Shown here piece after piece: positions 44,566 through 62,121 of a DNA stretch of 64,000 nt. A program made the position numbers and the translations under genes. Each line of letters begins with the position of its first letter. Positions within the stretch are counted from its first letter, which is position 1. The notes below the pieces were generated by a model. That model saw only the letters and a list, made by a program, of their open reading frames with translations, was not told the origin of the DNA and ran no database searches. Source of the DNA: Citrobacter sp. RHB25-C09 (GTDB lineage Bacteria > Pseudomonadota > Gammaproteobacteria > Enterobacterales > Enterobacteriaceae); NCBI RefSeq assembly GCF_013836145.1, contig NZ_CP057483.1:558001-622000 (forward strand), read 5' to 3'.

Positions 44566-44760
44566 TAAAAAAACGGCTGACGTCGAAAGGCGTCAGCCGC
44601 TGCTTTTATATGCATAGACCTCGCCTTTCGGCAAGGTCTCACTTACAACCAGAATGGAATACCACATCGTATTCCATTCTGGTTGCCCGGTGACCGGATG
44701 TGGTTTTTCACACATCGTAATGACGATCGACCGACAACGAAGTTACTCCCCTTTGCGTGC
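44566..44760 (-). promoter_or_regulatory. alx leader: yybP-ykoY-type Mn/pH-responsive riboswitch (PRE)
   Basis: The minus-strand leader begins CGCAAAGGGGAGTAACTT, with the conserved GGGGAGTA at 44744-44751 typical of yybP-ykoY manganese riboswitches. A paired CCGGTCACCGGGCAACC region follows at about 44680-44697. Two hairpins come next: a 16-bp perfect stem AACCAGAATGGAATAC/GTATTCCATTCTGGTT (44647-44685) and GAGACCTTGCC...GGCGAGGTCT (44616-44640). An expression-platform hairpin CGGCTGACG...CGTCAGCCG (44574-44599) ends in a seven-U run. The ribosome site lies just past it. In E. coli this is known as PRE or sraF. Confidence 0.85.
44567..44599 (-). terminator. Intrinsic terminator in the alx leader
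   Basis: CGGCTGACG (44591-44599 on the minus strand) pairs with CGTCAGCCG (44574-44582), followed by T7 (44567-44573). Its position 18-50 bases before the alx ATG fits riboswitch-controlled termination. Confidence 0.8.
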
Positions 44761-44772
44761 AACAAAGTATGA

Positions 44773-44830
44773 CAGACCATTGGCTTCGTCAATGGTCTGT
44801 AACATCTGTTTTACAATGTTTTACAATGTT
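44773..44830. repeat. Hairpin and 10-bp tandem repeat downstream of ygjR
   Basis: CAGACCATTG (44773-44782) and CAATGGTCTG (44790-44799) form a ten-base perfect stem. Two copies of TTACAATGTT (44811-44830) follow, with a third partial copy (TTAC) that includes the ygjR stop codon. The stem may end the ygjR transcript, though a clean U run is lacking. Confidence 0.65.
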
Positions 44831-45829
44831 TTACGCTGTGGCTGTGCGACTCACATCATCAGCCGGGAAAATTACCCCCGTCTGGCGACGAATTTCCGTC
44901 AGCAGTTTTGCCGTGATACGACTGTTCGACAACCCCGGGTGATTTACTTCATTGGCTTCTACCAGAGCGGCAAATACCTCCGCCTCATACAGCATAGTAT
45001 TGATATGTTGAGGCTGAGTGAGCTCCTGGGTCTTGCCGCCGCGCGGAACAAAGCACACCTTCTGGCATTCAGATATTTTTTCGATCACCAGCGATCCCGC
45101 TTCACCCTGGATTTCGCTGTCGATAACCGAGTCACTGACTTTTGAATGCTGAAGCGTCACGCTGAAATCACCGTAGTCCATGACTACCACGCCGTGGGCA
45201 TCGACGCCGCTTTCCAGCAGGCAGGCGGTGGCCTGTACACCATGGGGTTCACCCCACAGCGCCACGGCAGAGGCGAGACAGTAGAAACCGATGTCCATAA
45301 TCGAGCCGTTTGAAAACGCAGGATTAAAGGTGTTGGGGTTTTCACCGTCGAGATAGCGCTGATAGCGCGAAGAATACTGGCAGTAGTTGAGAAAGGCTTT
45401 GCGTATCTTGCCGACTTTCGACAGCGACTGTTGCAGCAAGAGAAAGTTAGGCAGGCTGGCGGTTTTAAACGCCTCATACAGCACCACCTGGTTTTCCCGC
45501 GCGCAGGCGATAGCGGCTTCGACTTCAGCCAGATTCGACGCCAGCGGCTTTTCACAGATCACGTGCTTTTTATGGCTCAGGAAAAGCTGGGTCTGGGAAA
45601 AATGTAGCGCGTTCGGGCTGGCAATGTACACCGCATCGATAGCGTCGCTTTGCGCCATCGCTTCGAGCGAGGTAAACAGATGCTCGACGAGATAATCATT
45701 GGCGAACGTTTGTGCCTGTTCGAGGCTGCGGGAATACACTGCGGTTAACTTGTATTTGCCGGTTTCATGGGCGGCATCGACAAACTGACGGGTGATCCAG
45801 TTTGTGCCAATCACTGCGAAACGTATCAT
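44831..45829 (-). CDS. ygjR: Gfo/Idh/MocA-family oxidoreductase YgjR
   Basis: A 332-residue NAD(P)-dependent oxidoreductase. The Rossmann fold is N-terminal (IRFAVIGTNWITRQFVDAA). The family motif CEKPLASN, with the catalytic-region lysine, is at about residues 92-99. The C-terminal half is the alpha/beta substrate domain. The natural substrate, probably a sugar or cyclic polyol, is not known. It lies upstream of the alx leader and 69 bp after ygjP. In K-12 ygjQ is placed between ygjP and ygjR; it is absent here. Confidence 0.9.
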   Translation of the reverse strand: MIRFAVIGTNWITRQFVDAAHETGKYKLTAVYSRSLEQAQTFANDYLVEHLFTSLEAMAQSDAIDAVYIASPNALHFSQTQLFLSHKKHVICEKPLASNLAEVEAAIACARENQVVLYEAFKTASLPNFLLLQQSLSKVGKIRKAFLNYCQYSSRYQRYLDGENPNTFNPAFSNGSIMDIGFYCLASAVALWGEPHGVQATACLLESGVDAHGVVVMDYGDFSVTLQHSKVSDSVIDSEIQGEAGSLVIEKISECQKVCFVPRGGKTQELTQPQHINTMLYEAEVFAALVEANEVNHPGLSNSRITAKLLTEIRRQTGVIFPADDVSRTATA

Positions 45830-45898
45830 AAACGCCTTCAGGCTCCATAAAGGGATTCTTTCGTCAATTTAGCACGGCTTTTTGACAAAGCCAGTGCG

Positions 45899-46402
45899 CT
45901 ACTGCGCAGTTTCCTTTAATGCCTGTGCGGTAAGCCACAGCCGGGTATCAAACTCCAACTGGTGGTACTGTGGTTCCATATGACAGCAGAGCTGATAAAA
46001 CGCTTTGTTGTGCTCTTTTTCCTTCAGATGTGCCAGTTCATGCACCACGATCATGCGTAAAAACGGTTCCGGCGCGCTGCGAAAGACGGTGGCAACGCGG
46101 ATCTCCGCTTTGGCTTTTAGCTTGCCGCCCTGAACGCGAGACACTGCTGTGTGCAGGCCGAGCGCGTTTTTCAGCACGTGAATTTTGTTGTCATACATCA
46201 CCTTATTGATCGGCGGGGCGTTGCGCAGAAACTGGCTTTTCAGATCCTGCGTATACTGCCAGAGCGCTTTGTCGGTGGAGAAATCATGCGTTCCCGGATA
46301 GCGCTTCTCCAGCACAGCACCCAGACGCTGTTCGGCAATCAACGTGCGTACCTGAGAAAGTAAATGCTCCGGGTAGCCCTGGAGGTAAGTCAGAGGGGTC
46401 AT
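45899..46402 (-). CDS. ygjP: M48-like metallopeptidase-fold protein YgjP
   Basis: A 167-residue protein with a zinc-peptidase motif, VVHELAHLKEKEHNKAFYQLC near residues 118-138 (HExxH plus a downstream His). It belongs to the DUF45/YgjP-like SprT-related group. In E. coli a role as UTP pyrophosphatase has been reported. I chose ATG at 46402 (MTPLTYLQGYPE), which aligns with E. coli MSNLTYLQGYPE. Upstream alternatives lack an ATG. It diverges from rlmG across 86 bp. Confidence 0.9.
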   Translation of the reverse strand: MTPLTYLQGYPEHLLSQVRTLIAEQRLGAVLEKRYPGTHDFSTDKALWQYTQDLKSQFLRNAPPINKVMYDNKIHVLKNALGLHTAVSRVQGGKLKAKAEIRVATVFRSAPEPFLRMIVVHELAHLKEKEHNKAFYQLCCHMEPQYHQLEFDTRLWLTAQALKETAQ

Positions 46403-46488
46403 ATCATTCCACGCCAATCAACAAAATTATTGTATACTCACGCACCCTTTTCAGGGATAAGCCGAAATTTTACCATTCAGGAGGGCCG

Positions 46489-47625
46489 ATGAGCCACACA
46501 GACAACGGTTTCCGTTCACTGACACTAAAACGTTTTCCAGAAACGGACGACGTTAACCCACTGCTGGCGTGGGAAGCGGCAGATGAATATCTGCTGCAAC
46601 AGTTGGACGATACGGAGATTCGCGGCCCGGTGCTGATCCTGAACGATACCTTCGGCGCTCTGAGCTGTGCGCTGGCCGAGCATACGCCGTACAGTATTGG
46701 CGACTCTTACCTGAGCGAACTGGCGACGCGGGAAAACCTGCGTCATAACGACATCGCTGAATCCAGCGTTAAATTTCTCGACAGCACGGCAGAGTACCCG
46801 CAGACACCGGGCGTGGTGCTGATTAAAGTGCCGAAAACGCTGGCGCTGCTGGAGCAGCAGCTGCGGGCGCTGCGTAACGTCGTCACGCCAGATACCCGCA
46901 TTATTGCCGGGGCCAAGGCGCGTGATATTCATACCTCTACGCTTGAACTGTTTGAAAAAGTGCTGGGGCCAACCACCACCACCCTGGCGTGGAAAAAGGC
47001 GCGTTTAATTAACTGCACCTTCAGTAAACCTGATCTTGCGTATGCGCCGGAAACGTTAAGCTGGAAGCTGGAAGGTACCGACTGGACCATCCATAACCAT
47101 GCCAACGTTTTCTCGCGTACCGGGCTGGATATCGGCGCGCGCTTCTTTATGCAGCATCTGCCAGAAAACCTGGAAGGGGAGATTGTCGATCTCGGCTGCG
47201 GCAATGGGGTGATTGGCCTGACGTTGTTGGAAAAAAATCCGCAGGCAAACGTGGTGTTTGTGGATGAGTCGCCGATGGCGGTGGCATCCAGTCGCCTGAA
47301 CGTTGAAACCAACCTGCCCGAGGCATTCGATCGCTGTGAGTTTATGATCAACAACGGACTGTCCGGCGTTGAGCCGTTCCGCTTTAACGCGGTGCTGTGT
47401 AACCCGCCGTTCCATCAGAAGCACGCGCTGACCGATAACATCGCCTGGGAGATGTTCCACCATGCGCGCCGCTGCCTGAAAATTAACGGTGAGCTGTACA
47501 TCGTCGCTAACCGCCATCTCGACTACTTCCACAAACTGAAGAAGATTTTCGGTAACTGCGTCACCGTCGCCACTAACAATAAGTTTGTGGTGCTCAAAGC
47601 GGTGAAATTAGGTCGCCGTCGCTAA
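46489..47625 (+). CDS. rlmG: 23S rRNA m2G1835 methyltransferase RlmG
   Basis: A 378-residue SAM-dependent methyltransferase that makes N2-methylguanosine 1835 in 23S rRNA. The N-terminal half is a degenerate methyltransferase-like domain, as in RsmC. The catalytic half has the SAM motif VDLGCGNGVIGL at about residues 233-244 and the N2-guanine motif NPPFHQKH at about 305-312. The K-12 toxin-antitoxin pair higBA (ygjNM) that lies between rlmG and fadH is missing here; only REP elements follow. Confidence 0.95.
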   Translation: MSHTDNGFRSLTLKRFPETDDVNPLLAWEAADEYLLQQLDDTEIRGPVLILNDTFGALSCALAEHTPYSIGDSYLSELATRENLRHNDIAESSVKFLDSTAEYPQTPGVVLIKVPKTLALLEQQLRALRNVVTPDTRIIAGAKARDIHTSTLELFEKVLGPTTTTLAWKKARLINCTFSKPDLAYAPETLSWKLEGTDWTIHNHANVFSRTGLDIGARFFMQHLPENLEGEIVDLGCGNGVIGLTLLEKNPQANVVFVDESPMAVASSRLNVETNLPEAFDRCEFMINNGLSGVEPFRFNAVLCNPPFHQKHALTDNIAWEMFHHARRCLKINGELYIVANRHLDYFHKLKKIFGNCVTVATNNKFVVLKAVKLGRRR

Positions 47626-47630
47626 CGTAT

Positions 47631-47757
47631 TGCCGGATGGCGGCTAACGCCTTATCCGGTCTACAACGTAGTGCTATCTCGTAGGCCCGATAAGCGCAGC
47701 GCCATCGGGCAAAACGGCGTATCGCCGGATGGCGGCGTTCGCCTTATCCGGCCTACA
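47631..47757. repeat. BIME cluster (three REP elements) between rlmG and fadH
   Basis: Three palindromes in alternating orientation (47631-47665, 47681-47710, 47723-47757) between convergent genes. This is the largest REP cluster in the window. Confidence 0.88.
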
Positions 47758-47780
47758 ACGTAAGCCAGGTAAGCGAAGCC

Positions 47781-49799
47781 TTAAATCTCCAGCGCTAAAC
47801 GGGTGCCCTGGGCGATAGCTCGACGGGCGTCCAGTTCCATCGCCACATCGCAGCCGCCAATCAAATGTACCGTTTTCCCCGCGTCACGCAGCGGTTCGGC
47901 CAGTTCGCGTCGAGGCTCTTGCCCGGCGCAGATAATCACGTTATCGACCTGCAACGTCTGCGCTTCGCCATTGATCAACACGTGTAATCCGTCATCGTCA
48001 ATCTTCTGATAACTCACCGCCGGGATCATCTTCACCCCGCGTGAGAGCAGGGTGGTGCGGTGGATCCAGCCGGTGGTTTTTCCCAGCCCTTCGCCGGGTT
48101 TGCTGGCCTTGCGCTGGAGCATCACAATCTGGCGCGGGCTGCGAGGCAGATGCGGCCCTTCCGGACGTAATCCTCCGGGCTGTTGCAGGCTAGTGTCGAT
48201 GCCCCATTCCACGCAGAAATCGGCGATGTTCTGGCTGGTGGGTTCGCTGGGCTGGCTCAGATACATTGCGGTATCAAAGCCGATCCCGCCGCAGCCAATA
48301 ATTGCCACTCGGTTCCCCACCGGCGTTTTGTCGCGCAATACGTCCAGATAGGTCAGGACCATCGGATGATCGATACCGTCGATCGGTGGTCTGCGCGGTT
48401 CGATCCCACTGGCGACGATCACCTCATCAAACGCGAGCAGATCGTCTGCCATCGCAAAATGATTCAGCTTTAGCGTCACGCCGGTGACATCGATCATCCG
48501 GCGGTAGTAGCGGAGCGTTTCATAAAACTCCTCTTTGCCGGGGATCTGTTTGGCGATATTAAACTGTCCGCCAATCTCGCCCAACGCATCAAACAACGTC
48601 ACCTGATGACCGCGCGCGGCGGCGTTAATGGCAAAAGCCAGTCCCGCCGGACCGGCGCCCACAACGGCCAGTTTTTTCACCTCGGTGGCAGCGACAACAG
48701 GCATTTTGGTTTCGTGACAGGCGCGGGGGTTCACCAGGCATGAAGTGACTTTGCCAACGAAGATCTGATCCAGACACGCCTGGTTACAGCCAATGCAGGT
48801 GTTGATCTCATCAGCCCGTCCCGACTGCGCTTTCGACAGCAGTTCGGCGTCGGCGAGGAACGGACGCGCCATCGACACCATATCGGCATCGCCACGCGCG
48901 AGGATCTCATCAGCCACCTGTGGATCGTTAATACGGTTTGTCGTCACCAGCGGCACAGAGACATGGCCTTTCAGCTTGCGCGTCACCCAGCTAAACGCGC
49001 CACGCGGCACCGGGGTTGCGATGGTTGGAATGCGTGCCTCGTGCCAGCCAATTCCGGTATTGAGGATCGTGGCCCCGGCGGCCTCAATGGCCTGCGCCAA
49101 CTGGATGGTTTCGTCAAAGGTACCGCCGTTTTCCACCAGGTCGAGCATCGACAGGCGGTAGATAATAATGAAGTCGCTACCCACGCGCTGGCGCACCGCG
49201 CGTACCACTTCAACCGCAAAGCGCATCCGGTTGGCATACTCGCCGCCCCATTCGTCATCACGCTGGTTGGTGCGCAGGGCGAGAAATTCGTTAATCAGGT
49301 AGCCTTCAGAGCCCATCACTTCCACGCCGTCATAGCCCGCTTCCCGCGCCAGTTGTGCACAGTGCGCGAAGTCCTCGATCAGTTGCAGGATTTCATCGTG
49401 GCTCAGTGCGTGAGGGGTAAAGCGGTTAATCGGTGCCTGGATTGCAGATGGTGCGACCAGCTTCGGCTGGAAGCTGTAACGCCCGGTATGCAGGATCTGG
49501 AGGGCGATTTTGCCGCCCTCATCGTGTACCGCATCGGTAATGACGCGGTGATGCGGCACCTGGCGAGCATCATTGAGCGTCGCGCCACCTTCCGTCGTGA
49601 CCCCAGACAGCGCAGGGGCAATGCCTCCAGTGACAATCAGCGCGACACCGTGCTTCGCACGCTCGGCGTAAAAGGCCGCCAGGCGTTCGGCACCATCGGG
49701 ATATTCTTCCAGCCCGGTGTGCATTGAGCCCATCAGTACGCGGTTTTTAAGCTGGGTGAAGCCGAGGTCAAGCGGGGCGAACAGCGACGGGTAGCTCAT
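47781..49799 (-). CDS. fadH: 2,4-dienoyl-CoA reductase FadH
   Basis: A 672-residue flavo-iron-sulfur enzyme. It reduces 2,4-dienoyl-CoA with NADPH during breakdown of unsaturated fatty acids with even-numbered double bonds. An old-yellow-enzyme TIM barrel (1-330) is followed by the 4Fe-4S cysteines Cys335, Cys338, Cys342 and Cys354 (CIGCNQACLD...CLVNPR). FAD- and NADPH-binding domains follow (VVGAGPAGLAFA about residue 378; IIGCGGIGFDTA about 515). It is monocistronic and complete, with the family length. Confidence 0.96.
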   Translation of the reverse strand: MSYPSLFAPLDLGFTQLKNRVLMGSMHTGLEEYPDGAERLAAFYAERAKHGVALIVTGGIAPALSGVTTEGGATLNDARQVPHHRVITDAVHDEGGKIALQILHTGRYSFQPKLVAPSAIQAPINRFTPHALSHDEILQLIEDFAHCAQLAREAGYDGVEVMGSEGYLINEFLALRTNQRDDEWGGEYANRMRFAVEVVRAVRQRVGSDFIIIYRLSMLDLVENGGTFDETIQLAQAIEAAGATILNTGIGWHEARIPTIATPVPRGAFSWVTRKLKGHVSVPLVTTNRINDPQVADEILARGDADMVSMARPFLADAELLSKAQSGRADEINTCIGCNQACLDQIFVGKVTSCLVNPRACHETKMPVVAATEVKKLAVVGAGPAGLAFAINAAARGHQVTLFDALGEIGGQFNIAKQIPGKEEFYETLRYYRRMIDVTGVTLKLNHFAMADDLLAFDEVIVASGIEPRRPPIDGIDHPMVLTYLDVLRDKTPVGNRVAIIGCGGIGFDTAMYLSQPSEPTSQNIADFCVEWGIDTSLQQPGGLRPEGPHLPRSPRQIVMLQRKASKPGEGLGKTTGWIHRTTLLSRGVKMIPAVSYQKIDDDGLHVLINGEAQTLQVDNVIICAGQEPRRELAEPLRDAGKTVHLIGGCDVAMELDARRAIAQGTRLALEI

Positions 49800-49930
49800 A
49801 AGATTGTCCAGTATGTAAAATTATTGTTATGTGGTCGGATGAGTTACTAATTTAGCTATCGTGACGTAAAAGGGAAAAGGGGAATGCAATGAATGTGATG
49901 GGATTCAAAAAATGCGGCGGGACCGCTTTG

Positions 49931-49964
49931 GCAGGCCGGGTAAGGCGAAGCCGCCACCCGGCAC
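49931..49964. repeat. REP element between fadH and ygjK
   Basis: GCAGGCCGGGTAAGGCG...GCCGCCACCCGGCAC, a single REP palindrome 10 bp past the ygjK stop. Confidence 0.8.
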
Positions 49965-49974
49965 TGTTCAAGGA

Positions 49975-52326
<2,352 letters not shown>

Positions 52327-52342
52327 GGTTTCTCTGTCCTTG

Positions 52343-53404
52343 TTACCAGTAGAAATATTGCATCAGGAAGATCTGATCGCTGGGATCGCCAGAGGCATTC
52401 TGCATATAAAAACGGCTGTCAAAGGCGGTGGCGAAACGGCCGCCGCCATATTCGTACCAGATGCCAAACTGCATGAATGAGGTCGTCTCTTCGTCGGCAT
52501 GGTCAGGGCGATGTTTGGCCCAGGTGTACGCCGTGGAGAGATAGACGCCCTTGAGGGCCTCGTACATCGCGCTGACCATCGTGCCGGTTTCGCTGCCGGG
52601 TTCGTCCAGGCCGTTGGCGCGTCCGGTGTGGTGCCAGGCGCGAGCGGCGAAGTTGGGTGAGAGGAGCCCGGTTAAGTAGAGTTGCCCGGTGCCGTCGGTT
52701 AACTCCAGCCCGTTCATCCAGGTAACGCCTTCGGCCAGGTCGTACTGCACGTAGCCGTTGATCATCGCCGGGTAGGTGTACTTATCGTCATAACGATCGT
52801 ACTTGCCGAAGTGCAGCCAGGCTTTGCTTTCGTCATGGTGACTGGCGGGTGTTGCGGTTACGCTGTAGCGCAGTGGGCCGGTCAGGTTTTGCACCTTCAG
52901 TGCAGTCATAATGTCGCGGGTGTTGGGGATGACGTAGCCGAGATCCGGCGTGAAATCGCCCCACCACTGCAGGTCATCCAGCGAGGAGTCCTGGCGCAGG
53001 CTCAGCATCACCTCTGTGCCGTTGTCGGTGCGATAGCCGCCGTAAAAGCGATTAATGCCGCCTTCAAAACCGCCCCAACTGTGGTCGGGCACCCAGGCGT
53101 TGCCGTCGTGGTCTGCCTGTACCGTCCAGCCTTCACCGTAGATCAGGCCGAACCAGGCACCGTGTTTTATCTCCAGACCGCCTTCAATATAGGTACCATC
53201 GCTGTATTTATGCTTATCGTCGCCTTCTAAATCCATATAGCCACCAATGCCCATCTCGCCATAAAAGCGAAATGACGGAGAGGATATTGCAGGCGTTCGG
53301 GTGTCATCATGTTCGGCCGGACGAATATCTTCTGCCGCCACATTTAAGGCGCAGCAGAAGGGCAGGGCAATGATTGCCCTGCAAGACTGAATATTCAATT
53401 TCAT
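52343..53404 (-). CDS. ygjJ: Outer-membrane/periplasmic protein YgjJ
   Basis: A 353-residue exported protein. A short signal peptide (MKLNIQSCRAIIALPFCCALNVAA) precedes aromatic-rich alternating strands, including a C-terminal segment ending in FLMQYFYW. The terminal aromatic residue and repeated tyrosine/tryptophan strands look like an outer-membrane beta-barrel, possibly an oligosaccharide-specific porin; this is inference. I chose ATG at 53404, giving the family start; upstream in-frame codons to 53485 add sequence before the signal peptide. It lies between ygjK and ygjI on one strand. Confidence 0.87.
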   Translation of the reverse strand: MKLNIQSCRAIIALPFCCALNVAAEDIRPAEHDDTRTPAISSPSFRFYGEMGIGGYMDLEGDDKHKYSDGTYIEGGLEIKHGAWFGLIYGEGWTVQADHDGNAWVPDHSWGGFEGGINRFYGGYRTDNGTEVMLSLRQDSSLDDLQWWGDFTPDLGYVIPNTRDIMTALKVQNLTGPLRYSVTATPASHHDESKAWLHFGKYDRYDDKYTYPAMINGYVQYDLAEGVTWMNGLELTDGTGQLYLTGLLSPNFAARAWHHTGRANGLDEPGSETGTMVSAMYEALKGVYLSTAYTWAKHRPDHADEETTSFMQFGIWYEYGGGRFATAFDSRFYMQNASGDPSDQIFLMQYFYW

Positions 53405-53453
53405 TATGTTATTCCATGCGTTAAAAAATAGACAGCCTTTTATTGTCTTATTG

Positions 53454-54887
<1,434 letters not shown>

Positions 54888-54919
54888 ATCACACTTCCTA
54901 TAGGGACAGGGTGGTAAGT

Positions 54920-58580
<3,661 letters not shown>

Positions 58581-58678
58581 TTAAACCCATTTACTTTAAC
58601 TGGATCACGAAAATAGCGTTTTGCGGGTGTTGTGCATGAAAATGCACGCCCGGCAGAATACCGGACGTGAAAAGGGAA

Positions 58679-59665
<987 letters not shown>

Positions 59666-59710
59666 TACTTTATCTCGACGTTATCCGGGTACGCTTTGTC
59701 ATTGTAAAGG

Positions 59711-59718
59711 AAGCGCTT
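59711..59718. promoter_or_regulatory. Palindrome AAGCGCTT before ebgR
   Basis: This 8-bp palindrome with a central CG, 49 bp upstream of the ebgR start, has the form of a LacI-family operator core. Without a search for further copies it is only a candidate autoregulatory site. Confidence 0.3.
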
Positions 59719-59852
59719 TTCTATGCATCTGTTTTCAGTAAATAAAGCGAGAATATTTGACGCGTTCAGGGTAAAACGCCGCTTTTCGAATGTGATCTAT
59801 ACAACATTTTCCTGTTATTTTACGCAGTGACAAGAAAATATTTTGCTATCAT

Positions 59853-59870
59853 TTAGTAAAATTTTACTAA
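59853..59870. promoter_or_regulatory. Perfect palindrome before ygjH, related to the ebgA-upstream site
   Basis: TTAGTAAAA-TTTTACTAA is an 18-bp perfect palindrome. It shares both nine-base half-sites with the one before ebgA, except for one base, but lacks the central base. It ends at the ygjH ribosome site (GTGGAGG, 59871-59877) and 11 bases before the start codon. Confidence 0.5.
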
Positions 59871-59881
59871 GTGGAGGATAC

Positions 59882-60214
59882 ATGGAGACCGTGGCATTTG
59901 CGGATTTCGCCCGCATGGAGATTCGGGTTGGCAGGATTACTGATGTGAAGCGGCATGAGAACGCCGACAAGCTGTACATCGTACAGGTAGATGTTGGAGA
60001 GAGAACGCTGCAAACCGTCACCAGCCTGGTGCCGTATTACACGGAGGCCGACTTGTTGGGAAAAACGGTGGTGGTGCTGTGCAACCTGCAAAAAGCGAAA
60101 ATGCGCGGTGAGACGTCTGAGTGTATGTTGCTGTGCGCAGAAACCGATGACGGCAGCGAGAGCGTCCTGTTAACGCCGGAGCGCGTCATGCCTGCGGGCG
60201 TGCGAATTGTGTAG
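59882..60214 (+). CDS. ygjH: tRNA-binding-domain protein YgjH
   Basis: A 110-residue protein consisting of a single EMAP/Trbp111-type OB-fold tRNA-binding domain (residues about 8-105). The motif RVGRITDVKRHENADKLYIVQVDVG resembles the C-terminal domain of methionyl-tRNA synthetase. The E. coli protein has a solved structure and binds tRNA weakly; cellular role is unknown. I chose ATG at 59882 (METVAFADFARME) after a GTGGAGG ribosome site. Two in-frame codons further upstream overlap the palindrome. Confidence 0.92.
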   Translation: METVAFADFARMEIRVGRITDVKRHENADKLYIVQVDVGERTLQTVTSLVPYYTEADLLGKTVVVLCNLQKAKMRGETSECMLLCAETDDGSESVLLTPERVMPAGVRIV

Positions 60215-60221
60215 ACATTAA

Positions 60222-60300
60222 AATGCCGGGTGGAGGCTGCGCCTTACCCGGCCTACGGCACGAAACCCGTAGGCCGCATAAGCGCAGCGCCATCAGGCAT
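60222..60300. repeat. BIME between convergent ygjH and patA
   Basis: Two palindromes: ATGCCGGGTGGAGGC...TTACCCGGCCTACGG (60222-60258) and GTAGGCCGCATAAGC...CGCCATCAGGCAT (60269-60300). Confidence 0.82.
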
Positions 60301-60312
60301 CTTCCGCTCAGA

Positions 60313-61692
<1,380 letters not shown>

Positions 61693-61728
61693 AATATGCT
61701 CCCGGGGCTCGCGTATCACATGATACCA

Positions 61729-61761
<33 letters not shown>

Positions 61762-62045
61762 GGGCAGAACGAAAATCGGGATAAACGACAGGCCGAAACG
61801 TAGACGTGCAACATTTAATCTCAATTGTTAACATTTTCAGCGTTTTTTTATGAGAAACGCCTTGGGCGGCGGTCACCAAAGGTGAAAATTTGCGCATAAA
61901 CAGTGCGAATAATGGGCGATTATGGGGCGGTAACTTTCAAGGTGCCAGATAGTTTTGCAGCGAAAGTATTTTAAATCAATAGATTAGAAGGCACTCAAAA
62001 AATACGGTTTAACCGGGAAATGTGATGTAAATCATCATCTATAAC

Positions 62046-62072
62046 TAAAGATAAATTCATTCGCGCCGAAAA
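62046..62072 (+). promoter_or_regulatory. Sigma-28 (FliA) promoter of aer
   Basis: TAAAGATA (62046-62053) and GCCGAAAA (62065-62072) are separated by exactly 11 bp, very near the FliA consensus TAAAGTTT-N11-GCCGATAA. This fits a flagellar-class chemoreceptor. Confidence 0.85.
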
Positions 62073-62121
62073 GGTATCTGACAAAAAATTAACAACCAGA
62101 TAACCTGCACAGGACGCATCT

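Noticed and set aside
48963..49727. A 254-codon open frame antisense to fadH
   Set aside because: Shadow of FadH; composition is typical of reversed coding sequence.
61921..61950. TGGCACC near 61940 (minus strand) as the patA sigma-54 promoter
   Set aside because: The -24 element is good, but no TTGC follows at the required distance. The site at 61740-61754 fits better.
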